Shown here in pieces: positions 47,612 to 55,788 of a stretch of 64,000 nt of DNA (positions are counted from its first letter, which is position 1; the number at the start of each line of letters is the position of its first letter). A model generated the notes under the pieces. The model searched no databases. It had not been told where the DNA came from and saw only the letters and a program-made list of their open reading frames with translations. The position numbers and the translations under genes were made by a program. The stretch is from assembly GCF_027571385.1 (NCBI RefSeq), contig NZ_CP085636.1, positions 3,038,001 through 3,102,000 of the forward strand, in the 5' to 3' direction. Source of the stretch: Shewanella sp. MTB7. Lineage in GTDB: Bacteria; Pseudomonadota; Gammaproteobacteria; Enterobacterales; Shewanellaceae.

Positions 47612-49552
47612 TTAAACAAACGAATCAAACGCTATCTGGCTATCTTTAACCCCATAAGCATTAAGTTGTTCAATGGTGGATGTCATCATGGTCGCTGGGC
47701 CACAGAGATAAAATTCGATATCACGGATCCCTGCGGCTTTAGAAGTTATGGCTGCGAGCTCTGTGGCTAACCTGTCCTGAACATACCCTTTAGTCACAAA
47801 AGGGTGGCCGCTAACTTCACTAGCAAGTTTCCCTGTGGGTCGTGAGAGCACCGGATAATAAAAGAAATGGTCATGTTTCACTGCCAGAGCCGTAAAGTAA
47901 TCCTGATAGATAAGATCGGCTTCACTGCGCGCTCCAAAGAAAAAGTGAATAGGTCGACTAGTTCCAAATTTGAACAACTGCTCTTCAATTAGCGATTTTA
48001 ACGGTGCCATGCCAGAACCTGCACCGACCATTACCATGGCTTTGTCACTGATAGGCTTTGCACAAAACTCTGAGAATGGGCCAACGGCATCGATGCTGTC
48101 ACCGGGCAGTAAGTTACAGATAAAGTGTGAACCAACGCCAGGAAGAATAAGATCTGCATTGGCCATTTTGGGGGCTTGATGCAGTTTTATGGTGAAATGA
48201 AGTTCGTTCCCATGTACATCTCCATTCAACTCCAAACCATCTATTGGCAGAACACAATTTGCCAGCGAATAGTTGCGGCTACAGGAGTCGTGTCGAAACT
48301 CATGTTTATCAATATGATCCCAATGTTGACTTAATGCATGGGGAAGTGCCGTTGGCACCGTGTTGCCACTAGCTGCAGGGATAAAGAAACGCATAAAGGC
48401 GCCAGCCTTAAACGTTATCGGCTTGCCAGACATCGTTTTGAATTTGAGCTCCTTTATAAAGGGACTAATAAACTCGCTACTGGCTAGGATCAGCTGATGT
48501 TTGTCTGCTTGGGTGTCATCGAGTAGGGTTAAACTCTCGATTTCATCGCTGTTATGCTGACAGGCCAAGCGATAACCTAACGCTAACTCCTCTGGGGTAA
48601 ATTGTTGATTGTCAGAGGCCGTGATCTTTACATTCAAATTCACACTAGCGGTAAGTTTAACTCTGCATCGCCCACAAGTGCCACCGCCACCACAGCTCGA
48701 AGGCAGCGCAATATCATGGTGTATCAAGCCATCTAACAAATTCTCGTGTCCCGATAGAGAGATGTTGTGCAACGGCGTATCATCCAAACCCAACACCTGC
48801 ACCGATTTGGTGTTGTTTTTGATAAATCGTTTAGGCAGGAGATGTGACAAAGAATACTGGCCATTAATACCAAGTTCTATGGTCCATATAAAACCGCTTA
48901 AGGCGAAGAAGAGGGTGAAAATAGCGAACACAATAATTTGCACATTATTAAAACTGCCTTCTTGCGTGTAGTCCATAAAGTGCAACATAAAAGCAATATC
49001 AACAAAACGTTTATCATCATTGCTGTGGGCTGCTAATCGTCCTGAAGCGGCATCGATATAGACGCTAGTATTAATCTTGTCATCAAAATCCACTCGCCAA
49101 AGTGTATTTTTCTCTTTTAACCTGTCATCGAAAGGCGGCGTTTGTTTGCTGGCTGCAAGGATTTTCCCAGCTCCGCTATATGAAGCTGTAGCCAATTGCC
49201 TTGCCATAGCTTCATCAACCAATACTTGTTTACCCTTGATGGCGTCGACTAGCGTGTATTGGTTTTTAAAATAGGGGTAGAGTGCTTTATCGTGAGTCAG
49301 TAGATAGTATGGTTTCGCCAACAAGGTGATTTGCGACAAAGTAACCGCAGCGTTGAACTCTTGTAATACACTCTTAGGTTCAATCAGTTGACTTGAATCG
49401 ACATTAGGTTCAACCACTCTAACGCGATATTGATTCCCCGAAGCTTCAACCGAGTCCATCAGATTGAAGTACAAACCAGTGCCTAACCAAATTAACAGCT
49501 GCAAACCAACCAAAAGTGACAACCACTTATGAATCGTCTTAATTAAGGACAT
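47612..49552 (-). CDS. PepSY membrane protein fused to NqrF-like NADH reductase
   Basis: 646 aa. TM1 is about residues 11-30, a periplasmic PepSY-type loop runs 35-200, and TM2 is about 205-225. The cytoplasmic part is a plant-type [2Fe-2S] ferredoxin (Cys287, 293, 296, 331; PSSCGGGGTCGRCR) followed by a ferredoxin-reductase module: FAD motif RNYSLAN (426-432), NAD motif GAGSGMAPLKS (510-520) and CGPATMM (617-623). Ferredoxin and reductase parts resemble NqrF of Na+-NQR. His8 and His191 (LHFMDY) flank the two helices and could bind heme. Start overlaps the stop of the second PepSY gene (TGATG). Predicted to move electrons from NADH to the periplasm. Confidence 0.88.
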   Translation of the reverse strand: MSLIKTIHKWLSLLVGLQLLIWLGTGLYFNLMDSVEASGNQYRVRVVEPNVDSSQLIEPKSVLQEFNAAVTLSQITLLAKPYYLLTHDKALYPYFKNQYTLVDAIKGKQVLVDEAMARQLATASYSGAGKILAASKQTPPFDDRLKEKNTLWRVDFDDKINTSVYIDAASGRLAAHSNDDKRFVDIAFMLHFMDYTQEGSFNNVQIIVFAIFTLFFALSGFIWTIELGINGQYSLSHLLPKRFIKNNTKSVQVLGLDDTPLHNISLSGHENLLDGLIHHDIALPSSCGGGGTCGRCRVKLTASVNLNVKITASDNQQFTPEELALGYRLACQHNSDEIESLTLLDDTQADKHQLILASSEFISPFIKELKFKTMSGKPITFKAGAFMRFFIPAASGNTVPTALPHALSQHWDHIDKHEFRHDSCSRNYSLANCVLPIDGLELNGDVHGNELHFTIKLHQAPKMANADLILPGVGSHFICNLLPGDSIDAVGPFSEFCAKPISDKAMVMVGAGSGMAPLKSLIEEQLFKFGTSRPIHFFFGARSEADLIYQDYFTALAVKHDHFFYYPVLSRPTGKLASEVSGHPFVTKGYVQDRLATELAAITSKAAGIRDIEFYLCGPATMMTSTIEQLNAYGVKDSQIAFDSFV

Positions 49553-50277
49553 CAGTTGGCCCTCTTAATTAGCGAGTTGTCAGCTTGAAGCGGCTGTTTT
49601 TTAAATATGCGGAAATAGGTGAGGACTAAGCCTAGGATTGCGGAAACAAGTGAGAAGAGAACAACCCAGAACAGTAACCAGTTACTTGGATCTTCCTCTT
49701 CATAATCCATCACATGCAGGCTGAACATTAAATCGAACGTGCGCCAAAATTCATGTCTTTTAGTGACTAACTGGCCAGTTTGTGCCGAAATATAAAGTGA
49801 AGGACTGCCAAAATCATTAAAATTCACCCTCCAAGCTGGTAGATATCGTGGGCTTAGTTCAAAGGGAGGATTACCAGTGATAAGTTCAACATCAAGTACT
49901 TGACCACTGCCGCTGTACTCATGTTTTGCCATGGCAACCGCTGCGGCTTTATCTAGTGGCGAAAGTTGCAGTCCAGTATTAGCATCGAGCATAAACTGAG
50001 TGTCACCTTGTTTAAAGCGATAGACTTCGCGGTTGATAAACGTACCTAAGGTGATGTGCTGCGGATTAGGGTAGTCTTGAGTTAACGTGTTCAGGGAGTA
50101 GTTAATCTTCTCTGGATTGATTTTGGTTTGATGATTTTGGATCAGACTATCGCCATGAATATAATCGATATCGAAGATCACCATGTACGCGCCAGACACA
50201 GTCCAGATGACAAACTGAATACCTAAAAATAGCATCAAATAACGGTGATATTTACGACTTATTTTTAATAAGTTCAT
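49552..50277 (-). CDS. PepSY-type two-helix membrane protein
   Basis: 241 aa. TM1 about residues 13-35, periplasmic loop, TM2 about 200-222, short basic C terminus. It is a paralogue of the N-terminal 230 residues of the next gene: KYHRYLMLFLGIQFVIWTVSG corresponds to IHKWLSLLVGLQLLIWLGTG, KHEYSGSGQVLDVE to ATASYSGAGKILAA, and SLHVMDYEEED to MLHFMDYTQEG. His11 and His188 align with His8 and His191 of the partner. It lacks redox domains of its own, so a structural or heme-carrying partner of the reductase is likely. Confidence 0.85.
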   Translation of the reverse strand: MNLLKISRKYHRYLMLFLGIQFVIWTVSGAYMVIFDIDYIHGDSLIQNHQTKINPEKINYSLNTLTQDYPNPQHITLGTFINREVYRFKQGDTQFMLDANTGLQLSPLDKAAAVAMAKHEYSGSGQVLDVELITGNPPFELSPRYLPAWRVNFNDFGSPSLYISAQTGQLVTKRHEFWRTFDLMFSLHVMDYEEEDPSNWLLFWVVLFSLVSAILGLVLTYFRIFKKQPLQADNSLIKRAN

Positions 50278-50880
50278 TATTATTTTCCTATGAAAAAAAT
50301 AGACCTGATATATTTGCCATTTAGTGAGTCATGACCAATTTATATCAAACTTCAGCTAAAAGTGACTAAAAAAGTCAATTATCATTAATTTTAACTATCA
50401 AATGTTTTCACTAAATAGTTAGGTTTGTTGAATGTATTGCTAATATTAATGCCACTCCTCTTACTCTATATAACGACGGTATATAAGGTGCGGAGTCAGT
50501 GTCAGTGACTCATCGAACGGGTTAAGAGCAGACCTAAACAGTGAGCTTTAATAGACTTGACATCAGCCAGTATAAGTTACAGTAGAAGATACTAAACAAA
50601 CAGAGATGAAAAGCAGCAAAATAAATGTAACAGATTGATGAATAGCTTGAAAACCAACCAAAAAATAGTGAATAAACAAATAAAAACTATTTACTAAGGC
50701 GAATATGGCGTAGCGATGTGATCATGAGCGAGAGGCATGGATGCTGAATTGGCTACTTAACATGGAGATCATTGGCGACACCTACATACAAGGTTCCATT
50801 CCTCTTACTTACTAGGATATAAACTCAAGGCTGCATAACTTTCGTCAGTGAAGTTATTGAAAAGTAAAAGTATAGAGGTA
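50278..50880. other. Intergenic region upstream of the PepSY operon
   Basis: About 600 AT-rich bases holding the PepSY promoter and the 3' flank of hmgA. No gene, terminator hairpin or known operator was recognised, apart from the modular repeat that follows from 50881. Confidence 0.5.
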
Positions 50881-51066
50881 AAGCAAAGAATGGATCCCGG
50901 AACAAGCCCGGGATGACGGCAGAAAAGCATGTTTGATCTCAGTTTTTAGTGTTGTCGCTCTAGCTCTTAACCTAGAACCTAGCAGTGAGCCTGCGAATGT
51001 ACTCGCTGGCACTTCATACATAGAAATAGTGCCGTCCTAGCAGGGCGAAGCCCGTCCTTTTCAGCT
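50881..51066. repeat. Modular mini-hairpin repeat, copy C
   Basis: Starts with the GGATCCCGG..CCCGGGATGACGG module (50886-50913). Then CTAGCAGTGAGCCTGCGAA, a GGCAC..GTGCC stem (51008-51012 with 51029-51033) whose loop has been enlarged to 16 bases, and the GGGC-GAA-GCCC hairpin. It reaches to one base before the hmgA stop codon. Confidence 0.78.
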
Positions 51067-51067
51067 C

Positions 51068-52360
51068 TTAACCCTTAAAAAGCTTCTTAATCGTTCGCCA
51101 ACAATCGGTATAGTTTGCCTGTCGCTCTTTGCCCTCTAACGCATATTTTGTCGGTGAGAAGATGTAGCGCGACTCAAACATAAAGGCGAGGGTATTGTCA
51201 TAACGTTGTGGGGCAAGCTCAGCATTGGACGCCTTTTCAAACACGTCAGCTTCAGGGCCATGCGGCGACATACAGTTGTGCAAGCTAGAACCGCCAGGGA
51301 CAAAACCTTTCTCTTTAGCGTCATAGATTCCTTCAATGAGCCCCATAAACTCACTCATCATATTGCGATGGTAGTAAGGCGGTCTGAAGGTGTTCTCTGC
51401 CACCATCCAACGGGGTGGGAAGATAGCAAAATCCAAGTTAGCGACACCAGGCGTACCAGAAGGCGAGGTGAGTACAGTAAAAATCGATGGGTCTGGATGA
51501 TCGAAACTCACCGTATTCATCACATTAAAACGCGCTAAATCATATTTATACGGTGCACTATTACCTGTCCAGGCGACCACGTCTAATGGGGAATGACCAA
51601 CATCACAACGGAACATATTGCCATTGAACTTAGCGACCAGCTCAAAATCACCTTCAATGTCTTCATAACTGGCAATGGGATACTGAAAGTCACGATCATT
51701 AGCAAAGCCATTGGCACCCACCGGGCCGCGCTCCGCTAATACATAAGGGTGACCATAGTTTTCACAGATATAGCCACGAGCGGTGTCGCTGACTAACTCG
51801 ACCGCAAACTTAATCCCGCGTGGGATAACGGCAATTTCACCTGGCTTGATAGTTAACTTGCCACACTCAGTATTTAGCAGAATCTCCCCAAGTTCAGGCA
51901 CAAACAACATCTCACCATCGGCATTATAAAAATAACGCTTCTCCATTGAGCTATTGATCGCATAAATATGTACACCAACACCAGCCTGACCGTTTGCACT
52001 GCCGTTCGCAGCCATTGTCACTAAGCCATCGATAAAATCGGTCTTCTTGGTGGGAAGTTCAACAGGATCCCAGCGGAACATGGTCGGTGGCGTTATCGCT
52101 TCAGTGATCGGCGCTGTCCGGATAAGGCCATTATCTATCGCTTCATAATCACCTTGAACCACTGACGGACGAATACGGTAGAACCAGTTGCGGCGGTTAT
52201 CACTGCGGGGTGCTGTAAAAGCGGTGACGTTGAACTGCTCGGCATACAGGCCGTAATTAACCTTTTGTGGACTAAATTGGCCAATAGGTAAGGCCCCCAC
52301 CAGTGCTTCAGTCTCAAATTCATTACCAAAGCCGTTCATATATTGCAGTTCTACGGTCAT
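51068..52360 (-). CDS. hmgA: Homogentisate 1,2-dioxygenase
   Basis: 430 aa. The start MTVELQYMNGFGNEFETEAL is typical. Iron ligands are visible in YYHRNMMSEFMGLIEG (His and Glu) and HNCMSPHGPEADVFE (His), with NWFYRIRPSV and PRGIKFAVEL elsewhere. It opens the aromatic ring of homogentisate in tyrosine and phenylalanine breakdown. The later pathway genes (maleylacetoacetate isomerase, fumarylacetoacetase) are not adjacent. A divergent MarR-type regulator shares its promoter region. Confidence 0.97.
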   Translation of the reverse strand: MTVELQYMNGFGNEFETEALVGALPIGQFSPQKVNYGLYAEQFNVTAFTAPRSDNRRNWFYRIRPSVVQGDYEAIDNGLIRTAPITEAITPPTMFRWDPVELPTKKTDFIDGLVTMAANGSANGQAGVGVHIYAINSSMEKRYFYNADGEMLFVPELGEILLNTECGKLTIKPGEIAVIPRGIKFAVELVSDTARGYICENYGHPYVLAERGPVGANGFANDRDFQYPIASYEDIEGDFELVAKFNGNMFRCDVGHSPLDVVAWTGNSAPYKYDLARFNVMNTVSFDHPDPSIFTVLTSPSGTPGVANLDFAIFPPRWMVAENTFRPPYYHRNMMSEFMGLIEGIYDAKEKGFVPGGSSLHNCMSPHGPEADVFEKASNAELAPQRYDNTLAFMFESRYIFSPTKYALEGKERQANYTDCWRTIKKLFKG

Positions 52361-52423
52361 ATTCTCTTGTCCTTAATCTGACTATGTTATCTGTTCAATA
52401 AATATCGCTACTGCTAAAACTAC

Positions 52424-52435
52424 TCTCAACTGAGA
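52424..52435. promoter_or_regulatory. Candidate MarR operator, hmgA side
   Basis: TCTCAACTGAGA: five-base arms TCTCA/TGAGA with two-base spacer, 64 bp upstream of the hmgA ATG. It is the same palindrome as at 52581. Confidence 0.6.
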
Positions 52436-52580
52436 CTAGTTTCAAGGTTTCGCCTTTTACAGAGCTCAGTTAGGGCCTTAAATTTACGTCAACTTTCATG
52501 CAAAGCTGTAAATCATTCGATACAGGCTTAAGTAAGGGGCAACTCAACAGCGGGCTGAAACTCTACTTGCAATAATCTAC

Positions 52581-52592
52581 TCTCATGTGAGA
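52581..52592. promoter_or_regulatory. Candidate MarR operator, regulator side
   Basis: TCTCATGTGAGA: identical arms and spacing to the site at 52424, 46 bp upstream of the marR-type gene ATG. Both copies are preceded by CTAC or ACTAC, giving an extended match. Confidence 0.6.
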
Positions 52593-52637
52593 ATGCTTAT
52601 ATGCCAAAACTAAGTAAGAAAAGATAAGAGCAAACAC

Positions 52638-53147
52638 ATGGCCGAAATGAATCAAGCAGCGAACACCCCCCAACCCCGACTCTCGTTACAGCAGTTCCTT
52701 CCTTATCGACTAGTGAACGTGGCGCAAAGTATCAGCATCAATTTTGCCGAGGTCTATCAAACTGAGTTTGAACTCACGATCCCAGAATGGCGCATCTTAG
52801 TTAACCTCGCAGAGCATACAAACAGTGAACATGTCGCTTCTGATAAATCGAATACCGGCTCAACGGGGATCAGTGCTAAGGAATTAACCCAACTGGCTTC
52901 CATGGATAAATCCACAGTCTCGCGCGCTGTAAAACTGATGCTAGATAAAGGATATCTAACCAAACATATTGATGAACTAGATAAACGAGCCTCACTGCTA
53001 ACCCTCACCCAAACGGGCAAACAGCTCTACCACACCATCGCCCCCAAGGCACTAGAGTGGGAAGCAAAGCTGCTAGAAGTATTAACCACTGAAGAATACC
53101 AAATCCTAATGCAGATCTTAGACAAGCTAGACAGCAAACTCGCCTAA
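52638..53147 (+). CDS. MarR-family regulator of hmgA
   Basis: 169 aa. The winged helix contains LTIPEWRILVNLAEH, ISAKELTQLASMDKSTVSRAVKLMLDKGYL (recognition helix) and the wing DELDKRASLLTLTQTGKQLY. It is longer than typical MarR proteins because of a 20-residue insert (SEHVASDKSNTGSTG). It is divergent from hmgA with identical palindromes near each start, so autoregulation and control of hmgA by homogentisate or a related aromatic is likely. Confidence 0.9.
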   Translation: MAEMNQAANTPQPRLSLQQFLPYRLVNVAQSISINFAEVYQTEFELTIPEWRILVNLAEHTNSEHVASDKSNTGSTGISAKELTQLASMDKSTVSRAVKLMLDKGYLTKHIDELDKRASLLTLTQTGKQLYHTIAPKALEWEAKLLEVLTTEEYQILMQILDKLDSKLA

Positions 53148-53310
53148 CCAAAGAATATGTAGTGAGGATGCTTGGGGTTTTAACCTAGTAGCGAGTCTGC
53201 TCTTCACACTAAAAACACTAAGATAAAGCCATCCAAAAGATATAATGATTTCCTCCAGCTCTACTCCGTGGTGAGACTGATCTTTTGCCTTTAATATACA
53301 ACCACCTAGC

Positions 53311-53455
53311 AGTGAGCCTGCGAACGCCCTCGCAGGGCGAAGCCCGTCCTTCTCAGCCCTTACCCGTACACCAGTAGCCACAGGCTATTCCGTGAGCAAC
53401 GCGTTCTGTTATCCAAGTGAAAGTCGCTCGCGACGTTCGTCTCAGCTCTTCTCAG
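53311..53455. repeat. Modular mini-hairpin repeat, copy D
   Basis: CTAGCAGTGAGCCTGCGAACG, then GGGC-GAA-GCCC, AGCC-ACA-GGCT, TCCGTGAGCAACGCGTTC and GTCGC-TC-GCGAC (53423-53434). Some 50 bp upstream at 53255-53275 lies CTCCAGCTCTACTCCGTGGTGAG, a half copy of the CACCACAGAGG/CTCCGTGGTG module seen in copies E and F. It fills the gap between the MarR gene and the methyltransferase gene. Confidence 0.78.
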
Positions 53456-53467
53456 ACACAGAGCATT

Positions 53468-53533
53468 ATGATAAATTATCGCGAACTAAACCCGCTGTTT
53501 TATAAAGACTTTATATTAGCTAAAGGTGAATAA
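53468..53533 (+). CDS. 21-codon micro-ORF coupled to the methyltransferase gene
   Basis: ATG at 53468 opens a 21-aa frame (MINYRELNPLFYKDFILAKG then E) that ends TAA overlapping the ATG of the next gene (TAATG). The sequence is not repetitive and the overlap is the kind used for translational coupling. It could also be the tail of a lost gene. I do not recognise it. Confidence 0.35.
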   Translation: MINYRELNPLFYKDFILAKGE

Positions 53534-54183
53534 TGTCAAACAACTTCTATAATGACAATGCAGAGATGTTGGCTCGCCAATATCTATCGACCTCTTTTGA
53601 AGAGGTGCATGTTTCATGGCTGCCACACCTTAATCAAATCTTCGACAGTCATGACACTGTGTTATCCATATTAGATGTCGGTGCAGGTATTGGCCGTGAT
53701 GCAAAGTACCTTGCAGAATACCGTTCTCAGGGCAGACAAATTCAGCAAGAGATTGACGTGATTGCCGTAGAGCCGGCACACATGCTTGCAGAATTTGGCA
53801 AAAAGTTCACCAAGGGGCTGAATGTAACTTGGATTAATGACTGTTTGCCAAGTCTAAATCGTCTGACAGTTTATCAAAACGCTTTTAACCTGATACTGCT
53901 CAGCGCAGTGTGGATGCATATTTCACCGAGTGAACGTGTCATAGCACTGAAAACCCTCGAACAACTTCTAGCACCTCAAGGTAAATTGGTGATCTCACTG
54001 CGCCATGGACCCAATAGTGATACCAGAGTCATGCATCCTGTGAGTGTCGAAGAGCTGCAATATATGGCGCCCAGGGCACAGTTAACCGTGGTCGATGCTA
54101 CTGCAAGAGATACCGACAAACTCGGCCGTACTCAAGTGTTTTGGGAAACCGTAGTGCTACAACGTAAAAGAGACATAGCTTAG
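53533..54183 (+). CDS. Class I SAM-dependent methyltransferase
   Basis: 216 aa, SD AAAGGTG before the ATG. Motif I is SILDVGAGIGRDAKYLAE; VIAVEPAHMLAEFGKK is motif post-I; ILLSAVWMHISPSERV and KLVISLRHGPN are motifs II-III. It has no DNA-methylase (D/N)PPY catalytic motif, so a small-molecule, protein or RNA substrate is more likely than DNA. It lies 46 bp upstream of an HNH protein gene on the same strand and both are bounded by modular repeats, so the two probably travel together. Confidence 0.8.
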   Translation: MSNNFYNDNAEMLARQYLSTSFEEVHVSWLPHLNQIFDSHDTVLSILDVGAGIGRDAKYLAEYRSQGRQIQQEIDVIAVEPAHMLAEFGKKFTKGLNVTWINDCLPSLNRLTVYQNAFNLILLSAVWMHISPSERVIALKTLEQLLAPQGKLVISLRHGPNSDTRVMHPVSVEELQYMAPRAQLTVVDATARDTDKLGRTQVFWETVVLQRKRDIA

Positions 54184-54229
54184 TAATGCTCCTGATATTG
54201 ATAGCTTCATAAACAAATGAAAAGACCGC

Positions 54230-55375
54230 ATGAATTCTGACGTATTTGCCCAAGTTGAAGCGATAAAACAGGTCGAGTTTATCGCTTACCTGCAACGATT
54301 ATTAGTAGAGGGGGATTTTGTTGCTACCTATAAGTTCGCGCTGCTGCACGCTTTAGCCGATATTTGCATCGAACGTCCGCTAAATAACGATGCCGCTCTT
54401 CTACATGAACAACATCATAATGTCATCACCATCGATGAGCTGGTGGAGAAGTTTATTGAGCTCTATTGGCAACACTCATTGCCCTATACAGGTTCTGCTA
54501 GTGGCACTGATGAAAAAGTCTCGTCATTTATCCTGCTGCAAAACTCAGGCAACCAATCTGCACTCATCAAAAATCTAACCGAATATCGTAGCCAAGGTGT
54601 TAGAACGTTAAGTCAATTAAAACACCATCCTGATTGGCGTAAGTTGGTGAGTAAAACACGCACTACGTTTAAAGATGGCCCACTTTGGCGCTTGCAGTTA
54701 TTAGCAGGCAGTGAAGAGTGTTTCTATTACCCGCATGACAAGTCAAAAAATCATATTGTACTTAATGCTGGGATCGCGTGTTGTTTTCGCCGCTTTCACG
54801 ATCTCGTGGTGTCACTTGCGAGATCAAACTGGACGCAAAAGGTATGCGACTTTCCGCGAAACCATACCGTGATCGGCGGGCAGGGTAACTTGTCAGAATT
54901 CCTCTTTGGCAGCGACAGAAACTCCATCATCAAAGCAAGACCCGTATTGTTTGATATTCAAAAAGGCCAATGCTTCTACTGCAATAAACCGCTTAAAGGT
55001 GAGGGCGATTACAAAGCCGTGGTGGATCACTTTATCCCTTGGGCTCGATACCCTAGCGATCTCGGCCATAATTTCGTCCTAGCACACCGTAAATGCAATA
55101 ACGCCAAGCGGGACCATCTCGCCGCTGAGCAGCATAAAGATCGCTGGTTTGAGCAAAATATCATTAACAACGGACATTTGATCAGCACCGAACTTGCCAA
55201 CTACTTTGTTTGTGAATCAGGTCGCTCAGAAGCGATAACAACCTGGGCCTATCAACTGGCCACCCTGAATCGTTCACCACTTTGGTTACAGGCAAAGCGT
55301 TTTGAAGTTTTGGTCGAAAAGGATAAAGACCAATCCAGTTATGCTGGTGGATTAAGTACATTAAACCAAGATTGA
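54230..55375 (+). CDS. HNH endonuclease-domain protein
   Basis: 381 aa. The N-terminal 250 residues are helical and match no domain I know. The C-terminal HNH core has a zinc knuckle CFYCNKPLKG, then VVDHFIPWARYP with the catalytic His, NFVLAHRKCNNAKRDHLA with the second Cys and the Asn/His. It is a predicted metal-dependent nuclease. With the preceding methyltransferase it forms a two-gene cassette in an accessory region rich in toxin-antitoxin and restriction remnants; a defence role is inference only. Overlapping stop and repeat E follow. Confidence 0.78.
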   Translation: MNSDVFAQVEAIKQVEFIAYLQRLLVEGDFVATYKFALLHALADICIERPLNNDAALLHEQHHNVITIDELVEKFIELYWQHSLPYTGSASGTDEKVSSFILLQNSGNQSALIKNLTEYRSQGVRTLSQLKHHPDWRKLVSKTRTTFKDGPLWRLQLLAGSEECFYYPHDKSKNHIVLNAGIACCFRRFHDLVVSLARSNWTQKVCDFPRNHTVIGGQGNLSEFLFGSDRNSIIKARPVLFDIQKGQCFYCNKPLKGEGDYKAVVDHFIPWARYPSDLGHNFVLAHRKCNNAKRDHLAAEQHKDRWFEQNIINNGHLISTELANYFVCESGRSEAITTWAYQLATLNRSPLWLQAKRFEVLVEKDKDQSSYAGGLSTLNQD

Positions 55376-55463
55376 TTAAGCTGGCAAAAAGCATAGCGTT
55401 AATCACTAGGTTTGGAACTATGAGAACTGTGGAATTGAAGCCCGGTCACCAACTATTAAATCC

Positions 55464-55740
55464 AAGACAAAAGCTATTCACCACAGAGGACACGGAGGGC
55501 CACGGAGAAAGACAAGAACTTCAAGCTTTTCAAACCTCCAGCTCTTCTCCGTGAACTCTGTGTAGCGAAGCCTCCGTGGTGAGAAGCTCTTTGTTTTTTT
55601 TACAAGAAAGAATGGATCCCGGAACCAACCCGGGATGACGGCAATGACAAATGACCCGTTTTACTCTTAACTTTTGTTTTTGTTCTTGCCATTACTGTCA
55701 GCGCAGCGTTCTGTAGTCGCTGGGGACGTTCGTCTCAACT
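55464..55740. repeat. Composite modular repeat, copy E (left of higBA)
   Basis: In order: AAAGCTATTCACCACAGAGG (55470-55489) with CACGGAG repeats, its partner CTCCGTGGTGAGAAGCTC (55573-55590), AATGGATCCCGG..CCCGGGATGACGG (55611-55641), TGACAAATGACCCGTTTT and TTCTTGCCATTACTGTCAGCGCAGCG plus GTCGC-TG-GGGAC. Copy F repeats the same order in the same orientation on the other side of higBA. Confidence 0.8.
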
Positions 55741-55753
55741 TTCCCTTACTCAA

Positions 55754-55782
55754 TTGCGTTACTGTGCGCAACACGCTACACT
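55754..55782 (+). promoter_or_regulatory. higBA promoter with overlapping inverted repeat
   Basis: TTGCGT (55754-55759) and TACACT (55777-55782) are spaced by 17 bp. TTGCG and CGCAA (55754-55758, 55767-55771) form an inverted repeat over the -35 element, a natural place for HigA autoregulation. The -10 ends six bases before the higB ATG, so the transcript would be leaderless or nearly so. Confidence 0.6.
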
Positions 55783-55788
55783 GTTCCT

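Noticed and set aside
54230-55375. HNH protein as a homing endonuclease inside an intron or intein
   Set aside because: It is a free-standing ORF with its own start and no split host gene or splice junctions around it.
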